Below are positions 1 through 8,644 of a stretch of 64,000 nt of DNA, one piece after another. How positions within the stretch are numbered: the stretch's first letter is position 1; every line of letters begins with the position of its first letter. The notes beneath the pieces are model-generated. The model saw nothing but the letters and a program-made list of their open reading frames with translations. It ran no database searches and was not told where the DNA came from. Where the stretch lies: contig NZ_WJXB01000008.1 of NCBI RefSeq assembly GCF_009664975.1, positions 1-64,000 of the forward strand, read 5' to 3'. The DNA comes from Paenibacillus monticola. GTDB lineage: Bacteria > Bacillota > Bacilli > Paenibacillales > Paenibacillaceae. A program made the position numbers and the translations under genes.

Positions 1-1007
1 TGCGTAATCAAAGGGTTTAATTTGGAGACGAGCTCGATTTCGTTTTGAGCACTGTAGGACAGATTGTCTTTTTCCGAATAGGCCGTATCTCCAATTACGG
101 TTTCAACCTGCATTCCTGTAGCCTTACTTTTTTCAATCAGCGTTTGGAGCTGTTTCCCGTCATTTTGTTCGCCCGTCGTAACCGTCGCTGCTGTAATAAT
201 TCGTTCTTCACTCATGGCGATATGGGTTTTGTATCCGAAAAAAGAAGAGTCTGCACTTTTGTGTCCCACTTTGGCATCCGGATCGGTCGAGGTTTGTAGA
301 TGCTCCACATCATCGGCGACCGTTTCTTTCAGCAGGTTTAAAGGCTCGCTTACCTTGGGAAGTCCCGTAAACCGTCCATCCTGCTCAATCACCGCAACCA
401 ACCGCTGGCAATATTCGATTTCATCCTCAAGGACATCCGTAGCCGGCTTGGACGGAAAAACATTTTTCATTGACTCTTCTATACTGTAGATCACTTTACG
501 TACCTTTTTGGAGCGTTCTCGAAGCACTTCTTGCGGGGTCTTTTGGGTATAGCGCGCTTTGGTATGAGTCGAGTCCACAATAATGGTTTTACTGCGAATG
601 ACGCCTTTTTCAATGGCGAATTCCACTGTTTTGCCAATGAGCAGATCGAGTAACTTCATATCTTTCAGTCGCAGCTTGCGAAACTTGGTCAACAGACTGG
701 GGTCAATGACCCCTTCCTCCGGAGCCATATGTAGGAAAAACTTGAACGACAGGTCGGTTTTAGAGCGTTCCACCAGATCGACGTCGGACAAGTCAAAGAT
801 GGATTTGAGCAGTAGATATTTAAACATTCGGACCGGGTCCACCGCGGTTCGACCGTTATCGTGGCAATAGGTTTCGTTCAGTTTCTCATAAACAAAGCTA
901 AAGTCCACCAGCTCGTCCATTCGCCGTAGCAAGTTATCCTTAGGAATCAGTATATTGTAAAGTTCGATATACGGGCTCAAGATAAAATTCTGCTGCTCAG
1001 GGAGCAT
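1..1007 (-). CDS. IS1182-family DDE transposase, C-terminus outside window
   Basis: The reading frame is open from the ATG at 1007 down to base 1 (335 codons) with no stop inside the window. It encodes a protein beginning MLPEQQNFILSPYIELY. It continues through the DUF772-like N-terminal domain (NGRTAVDPVRMFKYLLLKS) into the DDE_Tnp_1 core, with a first catalytic Asp in IIVDSTHTKARY, then SSFFGYKTHIAMSE and the second Asp in ETVIGDTAYSE. This is the standard IS1182 arrangement. An in-frame GTG nine bases upstream is an alternative start. No frameshift is visible, so the visible part looks intact. Plus-strand open frames over this interval are shadows. Confidence 0.9.
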   Translation of the reverse strand, partial: MLPEQQNFILSPYIELYNILIPKDNLLRRMDELVDFSFVYEKLNETYCHDNGRTAVDPVRMFKYLLLKSIFDLSDVDLVERSKTDLSFKFFLHMAPEEGVIDPSLLTKFRKLRLKDMKLLDLLIGKTVEFAIEKGVIRSKTIIVDSTHTKARYTQKTPQEVLRERSKKVRKVIYSIEESMKNVFPSKPATDVLEDEIEYCQRLVAVIEQDGRFTGLPKVSEPLNLLKETVADDVEHLQTSTDPDAKVGHKSADSSFFGYKTHIAMSEERIITAATVTTGEQNDGKQLQTLIEKSKATGMQVETVIGDTAYSEKDNLSYSAQNEIELVSKLNPLIT

Positions 1008-1052
1008 GGAGACCACCAGCCTTTGATTTGATACTTTAAGTATACCGAAAAA

Positions 1053-1092
1053 AATAGACATTCTCCTCAAAAAAATGAGGAGAATGTCTATT
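1053..1092. repeat. Perfect 16-bp hairpin upstream of transposase
   Basis: Bases 1053-1068 and 1077-1092 are perfect inverted repeats separated by an 8-base A-rich loop, between the element end and the transposase start. A strong stem here could block transcription reading into the transposase from flanking DNA, as known for several IS families. That role is inference. Confidence 0.7.
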
Positions 1093-1179
1093 TGAGATCC
1101 TGAAGGACTTTTTCAGTGGCCTCCATATAGGCCGGGGTTTTTGGTGTTATATAGAGGCTGTTTGTAATATGCATCTCTG

Positions 1180-1569
1180 TTAGCCAAAGGTGGTAAAGGT
1201 GCTCTGAGTAACGATCTCTCTCAACTCTGCTTTGTGTGCGGTATATTGTTGTGCTGTAATATTTCCTTTAGCTAGTCGCAAATCGAGCTGCTTGGTGAGC
1301 TGAGAAATTTGCAAATTAATCACACTTCCAATATTACCATCATTGTCTGCAGCAATATCATGCAGCGACTTGCCATCATATAAAGCTTCATATAACTCTT
1401 CGTCTGACACTTGTTTTAGGCCCTCCAGTAATTCATCTTTATCTGCAACACCTGTTGTTGACCATTTGGCGACCGGGCTTGCGTTTGCAGTAGTATTGTT
1501 CCAGTTAATCCCTCCGAAGGACATGGCAACAACCATGGTTCCGACAATCATCACGCGTTTTATATTCAT
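1180..1569 (-). CDS. Small secreted protein of unknown function
   Basis: 129 residues. The N-terminus is a clear Sec signal peptide: positive residues (MNIKR), a hydrophobic stretch to about residue 20, and an ANA-S signal peptidase I site near residue 30. The mature part is about 99 residues, mostly predicted helical, with acidic (DKDELLEGL, DEELYEAL) and Gln-rich (QISQLTKQLD, ITAQQYTAH) stretches and no cysteine. A good AAGAGGA ribosome binding site precedes the ATG at 1569. It is divergent from the two-component operon on its right and may be one of its targets, but that rests only on proximity. I do not recognise the family. Related sequences in sporeformers are usually annotated hypothetical. 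Confidence 0.75.
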   Translation of the reverse strand: MNIKRVMIVGTMVVAMSFGGINWNNTTANASPVAKWSTTGVADKDELLEGLKQVSDEELYEALYDGKSLHDIAADNDGNIGSVINLQISQLTKQLDLRLAKGNITAQQYTAHKAELREIVTQSTFTTFG

Positions 1570-1659
1570 TGAAATCCTCTTTTCTTGTTTTGAAATACCG
1601 TTAATGGATGTGTTGTAGATCTCTTGCTAAAATTCATTCTAAAGGAGCAACCTGATAAC

Positions 1660-1729
1660 AACCTTAAGCGCACTTTAAAATAACCTAAAGATTCAATTCT
1701 TTGGCCTGATACGCAAACAACGCTATACT
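1660..1729 (+). promoter_or_regulatory. Candidate sigma-A promoter with two direct repeats, two-component operon
   Basis: TTGGCC (1701-1706), a 17-bp spacer and TATACT (1724-1729) precede the response-regulator gene by about 50 bp. Just upstream, AACCTTAAG (1660-1668) and AACCTAAAG (1682-1690) are near-identical direct repeats spaced 22 bp start to start, about two helical turns. That is the usual layout of an OmpR-family binding site, so autoregulation is plausible. Confidence 0.5.
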
Positions 1730-1778
1730 ACACTCAAGAGGATACAACCTAAATCCCAAGTGAAAAGGTGAACCACTG

Positions 1779-2477
1779 ATGAGTAAAAAAGTACTGGTAG
1801 TCGATGATGAGCCGGGTATCGTAAGCGCAATTGCTTATGCACTCCGGCGTGAAGGATATGAAGTGGATACAGCCGGTGACGGCGAAGAGGCACTCAGCAA
1901 GGCGCTGACTTTTCATCCGAACGTCATGGTATTGGATGTGATGATGCCCAAGATGAGCGGCTACGATGTCTGCCGGAAGCTGGAGCATCGCGATGATATT
2001 GGAATTATTCTGCTGACCGTTAAGAATGATATTGTCGATAAAATCGTCGGTTTGGAGCTTGGAGCGGATGATTATATGACCAAGCCATTCGAAATCCGCG
2101 AGCTGCTGGCCCGCGTAAAGGCGTTGCTGCGCAGGCTGGATAAGAATACAGGCGAGGTCAAGACAGAGCTTATCCAATATGGCGAGCTGCGGGTTCACCC
2201 GGATCATCGCACGGCTCAGCTTGGCGAAGTGTTGCTGGAATTAACCCCGAAGGAGTTCGATCTTCTGCTACTATTGCTATCCCATCCTCAGCGTGTGTAT
2301 ATGCGGGATGAACTGTTGGAGCAGGTATGGGATATGGATTATGCAGGAGGTACACGTACGGTGGATATCCATATGCAGCGCCTGCGTAAAAAACTGGGTG
2401 ATCCGTACCAAAATATACTGCAAACCGTTTATGGTATTGGATACAAGGCTGTGCCGGAGGCGAGGAATTATTCATGA
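1779..2477 (+). CDS. OmpR/PhoB-family DNA-binding response regulator
   Basis: 232 residues. The receiver domain (about 1-118) shows the acidic pair D9/D10, phospho-acceptor D53 in VLDVMMPK, T80 and K102 in TKPFE. The C-terminal winged-helix Trans_reg_C domain (about 130-228) ends with the usual RTVDIHMQRLRKKLG and VYGIGYK motifs. It should be a cytoplasmic transcription factor phosphorylated by the kinase encoded immediately downstream. The kinase gene begins inside the last four bases (ATGA overlap), indicating translational coupling. The ATG at 1779 has AAAAGGTG upstream. Target genes cannot be read from the sequence beyond the repeats in its own promoter. Confidence 0.95.
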   Translation: MSKKVLVVDDEPGIVSAIAYALRREGYEVDTAGDGEEALSKALTFHPNVMVLDVMMPKMSGYDVCRKLEHRDDIGIILLTVKNDIVDKIVGLELGADDYMTKPFEIRELLARVKALLRRLDKNTGEVKTELIQYGELRVHPDHRTAQLGEVLLELTPKEFDLLLLLLSHPQRVYMRDELLEQVWDMDYAGGTRTVDIHMQRLRKKLGDPYQNILQTVYGIGYKAVPEARNYS

Positions 2478-3940
2478 GAGTGAGTATAAAACTGAAATTC
2501 AGCCTGTTTCTGGCAGTGCTGCTGATTCTGGCTGTAAGCGTGTTAAGTTATGTCGTTCTGCGCGGAGTGGAGCGGAATCAGCTGACCCAGACGGAAGGGT
2601 ATCTGGCCCAGCATGTTAAAACCGTCAATCTGCGGGTGAAGCAGACTTTTTATACAGGTGTGCGTCTGGAGCCGCAGGCGTTCATGCAGCAGCGGGGCCG
2701 AGAGCTGGCGATAGAACTGGCTGGATTCACCGGACTTGAGGTGACACTTTATGATGCGTCGGGACTGCTGGTGGGTTCCTCGATTCAAGGCAATCCGGGG
2801 TCCGGCACTCCGGATGTGAAGGAAGTGCTAGCCTATGCACTGCAGAATAAAATTGCTTATGAGAGTGTGGGAGAATCGCTCTTATATTTAGCGCCGCTGC
2901 AGGGGCCGGATGAGCAGATGGGGGTAGTCCAATTACAATATTCACTGAAAAGCTCCCAAAGCTTTCAGCGAACATTGCAGAATTTGTTCCTGAGTACGGG
3001 GATTGCCGTGCTAGTCCTTAGCTTTATCCTTGGATATTTGTATTTCAACCGAGCGGCAGCAGCGATTAGACGGCTAAAGAAAGCGGCGGAGGATATTCGC
3101 CGTGCCAATTATATCGCAGCCCCTCCGTTTCGGCGTAAGGATGAACTGGGAGAGCTGGCTGAAGGCATCTACTTCATGAGTAAGGAAATTGAGACCAATA
3201 TCGCAGCCAAGGATGAGGAGCAGCGTAAATTGCAGCTGGCTGTGAATAAGCTGCAGGCGCTGGAACAGCAGCAGAAGCAGTATATCGGCAACATCAGCCA
3301 TGAATTCAAAACACCGCTGACCGCCATTAAAGCCTATGTGGATCTGCTTAATATGTATGATGATGATCCCAAGCTGCTGCTGGATGCCAAGGTCAACATT
3401 GCCAAAGAAACACAACGACTGTACGAAATGGTCGAGAAGGTACTAGAGCTAACTGCGCTGGAGAAATATGATTTTGAGTCACAGGCAGAGTTGCTGGAGG
3501 TGTCGGAAGCCCTGCGTGATATTTGTGGACGCATGAGCGGCAAGGCAGAACGGTACGGCCTGGTCATTACCCTCGATGTGGAGCTTGCTCATATCTGGAT
3601 TGATCGAGAAAGCTTTATGCATATTTTTATCAATCTGCTGGATAATGCGATCAAATACAATGTCCCGGAAGGGACGATTCATATTCATTGTGAAACCAGA
3701 GAAGGCCGGGTATGGCTGACTATTCGAGATTCCGGTATTGGCATTCCCGAGGAAGCAAGGGACAAAATATTTGAGCCGTTCTACACGGTCAACCGGGACC
3801 GGTCCAGACAATCCGGGGGCACGGGCTTAGGTCTGTCACTGGTGCGCAATCTGGTGGAGAAGCAGAATGGAAGTATTGCTCTATTGGAGACAGAAGGGGA
3901 AGGATCGGCGTTCCAGCTATCTTTTCCGGCGATATCCTGA
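2474..3940 (+). CDS. Membrane sensor histidine kinase, partner of the preceding regulator
   Basis: 488 residues. Membrane segment about 10-30, an extracytoplasmic sensor domain of about 140 residues, and a second membrane segment about 171-190. These are followed by a HAMP-like linker, a HisKA domain with phospho-His 276 in ISHEFKTPL, and a HATPase domain with the N box (LLDNAIKYN), G1 (DSGIGIP), F box (KIFEPFYTV) and G2 (GGTGLGLSL). All catalytic elements are present. It overlaps the regulator by four bases, so the two form a standard two-component pair. The signal is unknown. The lipoprotein gene 150 bp downstream may be an accessory of the same pathway or a target. Confidence 0.95.
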   Translation: MRVSIKLKFSLFLAVLLILAVSVLSYVVLRGVERNQLTQTEGYLAQHVKTVNLRVKQTFYTGVRLEPQAFMQQRGRELAIELAGFTGLEVTLYDASGLLVGSSIQGNPGSGTPDVKEVLAYALQNKIAYESVGESLLYLAPLQGPDEQMGVVQLQYSLKSSQSFQRTLQNLFLSTGIAVLVLSFILGYLYFNRAAAAIRRLKKAAEDIRRANYIAAPPFRRKDELGELAEGIYFMSKEIETNIAAKDEEQRKLQLAVNKLQALEQQQKQYIGNISHEFKTPLTAIKAYVDLLNMYDDDPKLLLDAKVNIAKETQRLYEMVEKVLELTALEKYDFESQAELLEVSEALRDICGRMSGKAERYGLVITLDVELAHIWIDRESFMHIFINLLDNAIKYNVPEGTIHIHCETREGRVWLTIRDSGIGIPEEARDKIFEPFYTVNRDRSRQSGGTGLGLSLVRNLVEKQNGSIALLETEGEGSAFQLSFPAIS

Positions 3941-4095
3941 GGAGATGTATCGGCTTTAACGGTAGATGTGCGCCAATGTTTACAACTTGGAAACATCCTG
4001 TGATGGTTTGGAAATATTCCTCTAGTATGCTTGGAGCAATAAATCAGCTTCCGAAGCAGTGGTGTACAATGTGATTTCGAGAGGGGACAGCATTC

Positions 4096-5211
4096 ATGCA
4101 GAAGATCATTAACAATAAGCTCGGCAAAACAGTGCTAATTCTGCTTAGTACAGTTAGCTTGCTGTCCATTGCTGCTTGCGGCACTGGAGAGACAGAAGCC
4201 CGGAAAGTCATTGAGCAGTCGGGGAAAAAGATCACCGTGATGGATAACACTACCCAATCCGTCTATACGAAGCTCAAACTTACGAGCATTGATAAGCTGG
4301 AGGGCGTGCGGGGAATGGATTGGGTTAGTGAGGACATGCTGGTTGTGGACAAAGAAAACAAAGAACAGACCCCGGTCACTGTTGAAGGTCAGCAGCGTTA
4401 TCCGCATAATTTCTATCTGCGTGACTTGGCCTCCGGCAAGGAAACACCGCTGAAGGAAGGCGAGCAGAGCCTTGGTTTCGCGCTGCTGTCGCCTGACAAG
4501 AAACATGTGTTCTATAAAGAGGTGTATGAGGCTACGGGGATCGGCTACATTATGGATATGGAGACTGGTGTGTCCGTAAAGACAGGTGATGCGGAATTCA
4601 TGACTACAGAGGGCGAGTGGGCGGATAACGAGCATGTTATTTTTCCGAATATGGAAGGTAATATTGTTAGAGCCGATGTGACCGGTAAGAGTGAGATTGC
4701 AGTCAAGACCGGAGTGGGTTATGTGCATAACGTGGTGCAAGCGGGTTCGATCATCTATTACATTGCCCATGAGGACAGCCAACTGATCGCCTATGATACG
4801 GGAACTAAACAATCGGAAGTTATTGCTAAAGGGGTCATGTGGGCCATCCCTTCACCGGACGGGGCTAAGCTGGCGCTGGTGAAGCGGACTGCACCTACGG
4901 AAATGACGCTGTCCCTCTGCGATACCGCAGGCAATGAACTTTCCACACTGGCTTCCGGCACGCAAGTGTTCGGCACCAGCTGGTCTCCCGACGGCAGTAA
5001 GATAGCCTATACTACCACTTCCGAGAATGGCAACGAGAACCGGTTGTTTATCACCGAAGTAGAGACAGGAGAGCAAACTCCGATTTCCAACGATATGCAG
5101 GCCTCAGACAAGCTGCGCTGGAGCCCTTCGGGCAAGAAGCTCTTAACCTCCACATCGGTCCTGAAGGACAATGCCTATCAGTTTATGGCATACGTGATTA
5201 CGTTATCTTAG
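4096..5211 (+). CDS. TolB/WD40-like beta-propeller lipoprotein
   Basis: 371 residues. The N-terminus is a lipoprotein signal ending in the lipobox IAAC (Cys 28), so the protein should be anchored on the outer face of the membrane. The rest is a beta-propeller with TolB/PD40-type repeats, recognisable by recurring SPDGAKLALV, SPDGSKIAYT and SPSGKKLL blades. No catalytic residues are evident and the ligand is unknown. It follows the two-component operon in the same orientation with a 155-bp gap, so it may have its own promoter. The family serves as scaffolds or sensors, and a role as an extracellular partner of the kinase is speculation. Confidence 0.85.
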   Translation: MQKIINNKLGKTVLILLSTVSLLSIAACGTGETEARKVIEQSGKKITVMDNTTQSVYTKLKLTSIDKLEGVRGMDWVSEDMLVVDKENKEQTPVTVEGQQRYPHNFYLRDLASGKETPLKEGEQSLGFALLSPDKKHVFYKEVYEATGIGYIMDMETGVSVKTGDAEFMTTEGEWADNEHVIFPNMEGNIVRADVTGKSEIAVKTGVGYVHNVVQAGSIIYYIAHEDSQLIAYDTGTKQSEVIAKGVMWAIPSPDGAKLALVKRTAPTEMTLSLCDTAGNELSTLASGTQVFGTSWSPDGSKIAYTTTSENGNENRLFITEVETGEQTPISNDMQASDKLRWSPSGKKLLTSTSVLKDNAYQFMAYVITLS

Positions 5212-5228
5212 AAAAGCTAAAGCAACAG

Positions 5229-5256
5229 AAGACATCCTTCGAGGGTATCTTTTTTA
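5229..5256 (+). terminator. Rho-independent terminator after the lipoprotein gene
   Basis: An imperfect stem, AGACATCCT/AGGGTATCT with a small loop, is followed by a run of T (5250-5255), 18 bp past the stop codon. Confidence 0.65.
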
Positions 5257-5270
5257 TTGCCTTATTAAAA

Positions 5271-5305
5271 CATACTTGACAGGTATGATTAAAGGGGTAT
5301 ATGAT
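5271..5305 (+). promoter_or_regulatory. Sigma-A promoter with palindromic operator over the -35, marR operon
   Basis: TTGACA (5276-5281), an 18-bp spacer and TATGAT (5300-5305) make a near-consensus promoter. A 17-bp imperfect palindrome, CATAC...GTATG (5271-5287), covers the -35 box. This is typical of an operator bound by the MarR protein encoded downstream (autorepression, inferred). Confidence 0.75.
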
Positions 5306-5353
5306 ATCACAAATACTTCACCACTAATTAAATGAACAGTAAAATAATATATT

Positions 5354-5421
5354 GAGCCGATTGGACAGCCAAAGGCTCCCGCACATTTCCTAAGAGAGGA
5401 TGATGTGCCGGGAGTCTTTTT
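5354..5421 (+). promoter_or_regulatory. Candidate leader attenuator (antiterminator/terminator) before marR
   Basis: Between promoter and marR lies a strong intrinsic-terminator hairpin: 5374-5386 pairs with 5403-5416 with one bulge, followed by TTTTT (5417-5421). GAGCC (5354-5358) can instead pair with GGCTC (5374-5378), reinforced by TTGG (5361-5364) with CCAA (5369-5372). That alternative uses up the first bases of the terminator's left arm. The two structures are mutually exclusive, which is the signature of transcription attenuation. I recognise no known riboswitch here. In particular it lacks S-box motifs despite the downstream sulfur genes. Confidence 0.6.
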
Positions 5422-5455
5422 GTGTTCGGACAGAGGCGGAAATGCGGAGGAATAG

Positions 5456-6001
5456 ATGAGCGAGGAACACTGGGAGCAGTTGGAGCAGGCGGATTGGTTG
5501 TTTCGCAAAATGGTCCGAAGGTTCGTGAAGGAACGGGATCGGGTTTCGGTGGAGGGGATAACATTGCCGGGGATGCTGATTCTACACAAAATCATCCGTG
5601 AAGGTGAGCAGAAGCTGGGTTCTTTGGCGGAGCAACTGGATTTCACCTCTGGTGCTATCACCGCAATAAGCGACAAGCTGGAGGCAGGCGGATATACGGT
5701 GCGCAGGCGCAAAGAGGATGACCGTAGGACGGTGTTGCTGGACATTACGGATAAGGGCCGGGAAATGTATGAACGAAACGGCAACATCGGGGCCCGATGT
5801 ATTACGCTTCTGTTCGAGGGTTTTACGGAGGAGGAACTGGCTCTGCAAAGCCGCTTCTATGAGCGGATCATCAGCAATCTGGAGGGCTTCTCGGATGCTC
5901 TTTTGGAACTGGTGCAGCAGAATGCTGAAACCTTCATCCCGTCAGCTCCTGAACAGAAGCCGCAGGGAAGCACGAAGAAGAGTAATTATCTAAGCTACTA
6001 A
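5456..6001 (+). CDS. MarR-family transcriptional regulator
   Basis: 181 residues, longer than the usual 140-160 because of a hydrophilic C-terminal tail. The winged helix-turn-helix sits at about 55-105: LGSLAEQLDFTSGAITAISD as recognition region and the wing RRRKEDDRRTVLLDITDKG, a strongly conserved MarR motif. It should bind as a dimer to palindromic DNA, and the CATAC/GTATG palindrome over its own promoter is the obvious candidate. The ATG at 5456 follows GGAGGA. It is the first gene of a likely operon with the arylsulfotransferase and the ABC importer, so it probably responds to a sulfonated, sulfated or phenolic compound. The ligand is unknown. Confidence 0.9.
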   Translation: MSEEHWEQLEQADWLFRKMVRRFVKERDRVSVEGITLPGMLILHKIIREGEQKLGSLAEQLDFTSGAITAISDKLEAGGYTVRRRKEDDRRTVLLDITDKGREMYERNGNIGARCITLLFEGFTEEELALQSRFYERIISNLEGFSDALLELVQQNAETFIPSAPEQKPQGSTKKSNYLSY

Positions 6002-6024
6002 AAGAGCAGAGGAGACATGAATCA

Positions 6025-7479
6025 ATGGGACATTCAACCGTTTATCCAACAGGAGCAACACTATATAACAAGGGTAAGGCTTGGAGTGGGTACACCGTAT
6101 ATCAGGCAGGAGATGAAGGCGTCGTCTTGATCGATATGAACGGCAAAGAGGTACATCTGTGGAAAGGCTTGATCGGCTTTCCTGCCAAAATACTCCCGGG
6201 TGGTTATGTGCTGGGAAGCACGGGCAGACGAGATCCCAAGTTCGGCATTCAAGATAATGTAGACTTGGTACAGGTCGATTGGGACGGTAATATCGTCTGG
6301 AAATATAATAGCTACGAGCATATCGAGGACCCGGGCTATGAGCCGTTATGGTACGCACGTCAGCATCATGATTATCAGCGGGAAGGCAATCCGGTAGGTT
6401 ACTACGCACCAGGGCTTGAGCCGAAGGTGGATAGTGGAAAGACCCTTATCCTGGCTCACAAGAACCTCTATAACCACGAAATCTCTGACAAACAGCTGTT
6501 AGACGACACCATTATCGAGGTGGATTGGGAAGGGAAGATAGTTTGGGAGTGGGCCGCCAGTGACCATTTTGCCGAACTGGGCTTTGATGAAGCGGCCAAA
6601 AACGTGCTGTTTCGTGATCCGAACACGCGGTCCTTCGGGGATCTTGGCGGCGGGGTTGGCGATTGGCTGCATATTAACTCGGCCTCTTATGTGGGTCCTA
6701 ATAAATTTTATGATGCAGGCGACCAGCGTTTCCATCCGGATAACATTATCTGGGATGCCCGGGAAGCGAACATCATCGCCATTACAGAAAAGAGCAGTGG
6801 TGCCATCGTCTGGAGACTTGGACCAGACTATTCACTGCCGGAAGTGAAGCATATTGACTGGATTATCGGCCAACATCACGCGCACATTATTCCGCAGGGC
6901 TTGCCAGGAGCAGGTAATTTGCTCGTGTTTGATAACGGCGGCTGGGGCGGTTATGGCCTTCCCAATCCTTCCTCACCCATTGGACAAAAGAATGCGCTCC
7001 GCGACCACTCACGGATTCTGGAGATTAACCCGGTGACGCTGGAAATCGAATGGCAGTATACCGCTGCCGAGGCCGGGTTTTCTGTTCCGACCGATTCATA
7101 TAAATTCTACAGTCCTTATATCAGCTCCGCACAACGCCTATTTAATGGTAATACGCTCATTACCGAAGGTTCTAATGGCCGACTATTTGAAGTTACGCCT
7201 GAGCATGAGCTGGTCTGGGAATATATTTCACCATATACCAACCGGAGAAATACGAATATGGTCTACCGTTCCTATCGTGTGCCGTATGAATGGATACCAC
7301 AGCTTAATAAGCCAGAGGAAATCGCCATCGAGCCGATAGATGTATCCAGCTTCCGAGTACCGGGGGCAGCGCCAAAGGGCTCAGATTCTATAGTGAGCGT
7401 TGCAACTACCCTACCGTTCATGGATGGTGCTGCTTGCGTAGCCACTACAGATGAGAGCAGCAGCCGGACAGCCAAGTAG
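6025..7479 (+). CDS. Arylsulfate sulfotransferase (ASST)-type beta-propeller enzyme
   Basis: 484 residues matching the arylsulfotransferase family, which moves sulfuryl groups from one phenolic sulfate to another phenol without PAPS. Family-like features are the repeated propeller strands (DWDGNIVWKY, DWEGKIVWEW, EITPVT-type blades), DWLHINS near 213-219, QHHAH at about 283-287 and SRILEINPVT near 329-338. These contain the conserved His/Arg residues expected around the active site. Unlike the periplasmic E. coli enzyme there is no signal peptide, so it should act in the cytoplasm. It starts 24 bp after marR and 29 bp before an Ssu-like binding-protein gene, consistent with handling of imported aryl sulfates. 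Substrates are inferred only. Confidence 0.8.
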   Translation: MGHSTVYPTGATLYNKGKAWSGYTVYQAGDEGVVLIDMNGKEVHLWKGLIGFPAKILPGGYVLGSTGRRDPKFGIQDNVDLVQVDWDGNIVWKYNSYEHIEDPGYEPLWYARQHHDYQREGNPVGYYAPGLEPKVDSGKTLILAHKNLYNHEISDKQLLDDTIIEVDWEGKIVWEWAASDHFAELGFDEAAKNVLFRDPNTRSFGDLGGGVGDWLHINSASYVGPNKFYDAGDQRFHPDNIIWDAREANIIAITEKSSGAIVWRLGPDYSLPEVKHIDWIIGQHHAHIIPQGLPGAGNLLVFDNGGWGGYGLPNPSSPIGQKNALRDHSRILEINPVTLEIEWQYTAAEAGFSVPTDSYKFYSPYISSAQRLFNGNTLITEGSNGRLFEVTPEHELVWEYISPYTNRRNTNMVYRSYRVPYEWIPQLNKPEEIAIEPIDVSSFRVPGAAPKGSDSIVSVATTLPFMDGAACVATTDESSSRTAK

Positions 7480-7508
7480 ACTATTCTATTATAAAGAGGT
7501 GCGTACAC

Positions 7509-8537
7509 TTGAAAAAATCATGGTTTGGTTCAGGTTTTCTGCTCTTATCCCTATCACTAGTCCTGCTCTTGTCAGGCTGCAGCTCCAAAGGAGACGCAGT
7601 TGCGTCTGAAGGAACAACGGGTGACAAACCAGCGACTTTGAAGATCAAAATTGCTGATATCAATACGAATGCGACGTTTCGTGTGGCTGTGGACAAAGGG
7701 ATTTTTGCCAAACATGGGATTGATGCTGAATTAATAAACTTTGGTACACCTGCGGAAGGTGTAAATGCACTATTCATTAAACAAGTGGATGTTGCTTATG
7801 GTGCTGATTTCCCTGTACTGAATGCAGTAGCCAAAGGGGATTATTCTATTATTGCCTCAGCCGGTCTGGCAACAGATGCAGCAGCTGCAACGTGGAAATT
7901 GTTCGTTAGGGATGCTATTCAGCAGCCGGAGGATTTGAAGGGCAAGAACTTAAGCTTTATGCGGGGCACATTTCTGCCCTACCTGTGGGACGAATATTTG
8001 AAGGAGAACCATATTGCCCTTGGTGATGTGATCTTGACGGGACAAGGAGCTTTTGATGAAGCCTATATCGCCCTAAAGCAAGGCGATGTGGACGCAGCTT
8101 GGTTTAGTGGTTCTGCGCTTAGTGATAAGCTGAATGCCCTTGAAGGGGTGCATGAACTTACGGACATGTCTAAGACGACGGTTCGGCTAGGCATGGGAAT
8201 TGTGACATCCAATGATTTTGCGAAGCAGAATCCTGAGGGGATCGCCAATTTCCTCGCGGCGGTTGATGAAGCGGCTACCTATGCCCAGGCCAATCCGGAT
8301 GAGGCTGCTGACATTATGTTCAAAGAAGTGAAGCAGCCGAAGGAATCTACGCTGAAGGACTTGCCGACTAACCCTTGGAAAGTTGGATTTACACAGGCGG
8401 CCTATGACAGTTTGGCCAATCAAAAGAAATATATGGTCGATACCGGCATTATTGAAAATGATTTCGATCTGGGCAGTAAGCTGAGTCTGGAGCCGCTGAA
8501 GCAGGCGCTGCCAGAGGCAGTTACGTACGAGAAATAG
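7509..8537 (+). CDS. ABC importer substrate-binding lipoprotein, sulfonate/nitrate/taurine type
   Basis: 342 residues. Lipobox LSGC with lipidated Cys 24 after a hydrophobic signal. The mature part has the NMT1/SsuA-like fold: an early beta strand with NATFRVAVDKGIFAKHGID, then GTPAEGVNALFIKQVDVAYG, as in sulfonate and taurine binding proteins. It starts 29 bp after the arylsulfotransferase stop and is followed by the matching ATPase and permease. It should capture an organosulfur or aromatic compound outside the membrane. The SsuA family also includes nitrate, thiamine-precursor and riboflavin binders, so the sulfur assignment rests on the neighbouring enzyme. Confidence 0.85.
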   Translation: MKKSWFGSGFLLLSLSLVLLLSGCSSKGDAVASEGTTGDKPATLKIKIADINTNATFRVAVDKGIFAKHGIDAELINFGTPAEGVNALFIKQVDVAYGADFPVLNAVAKGDYSIIASAGLATDAAAATWKLFVRDAIQQPEDLKGKNLSFMRGTFLPYLWDEYLKENHIALGDVILTGQGAFDEAYIALKQGDVDAAWFSGSALSDKLNALEGVHELTDMSKTTVRLGMGIVTSNDFAKQNPEGIANFLAAVDEAATYAQANPDEAADIMFKEVKQPKESTLKDLPTNPWKVGFTQAAYDSLANQKKYMVDTGIIENDFDLGSKLSLEPLKQALPEAVTYEK

Positions 8538-8644
8538 TTTATGAAAGTATGCACACAAAACTATGCGTATGCTTACGAAGCGAGTTTTGTACGATGCTAT
8601 TCCAAGATGTCTATACTCACAAAACTTTCAGGAGGTGTCTTAAC

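Larger units (their letters stand above)
1..1118 (-). mobile_element. IS1182-family insertion sequence, partial (cut by window edge)
   Basis: The transposase gene on the minus strand runs off the left window edge, so only the transposase-start side of the element is visible. Upstream of the gene lies a 16-bp perfect hairpin (1053-1092). It is followed by GGACTTTTTCAGTGG near 1106-1120, which resembles the terminal inverted repeat I remember for IS1182 elements. The outer boundary is inferred, because the other end and any target duplication are outside the window. Confidence 0.75.

Noticed and set aside
45..870. Three plus-strand open frames over the transposase
   Set aside because: They lie antisense to a clear IS1182 transposase frame and show no family similarity or ribosome binding sites.
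5354..5455. S-box (SAM) riboswitch in front of the sulfur-linked operon
   Set aside because: The characteristic conserved S-box segments are not present. Only a simple terminator/antiterminator pair is visible.
8549..8644. Longer N-terminus for the Ssu-type ATPase
   Set aside because: No ribosome binding site before 8549, a Cys-rich sequence unlike the family, and a strong AGGAGGTG in front of the ATG at 8645.
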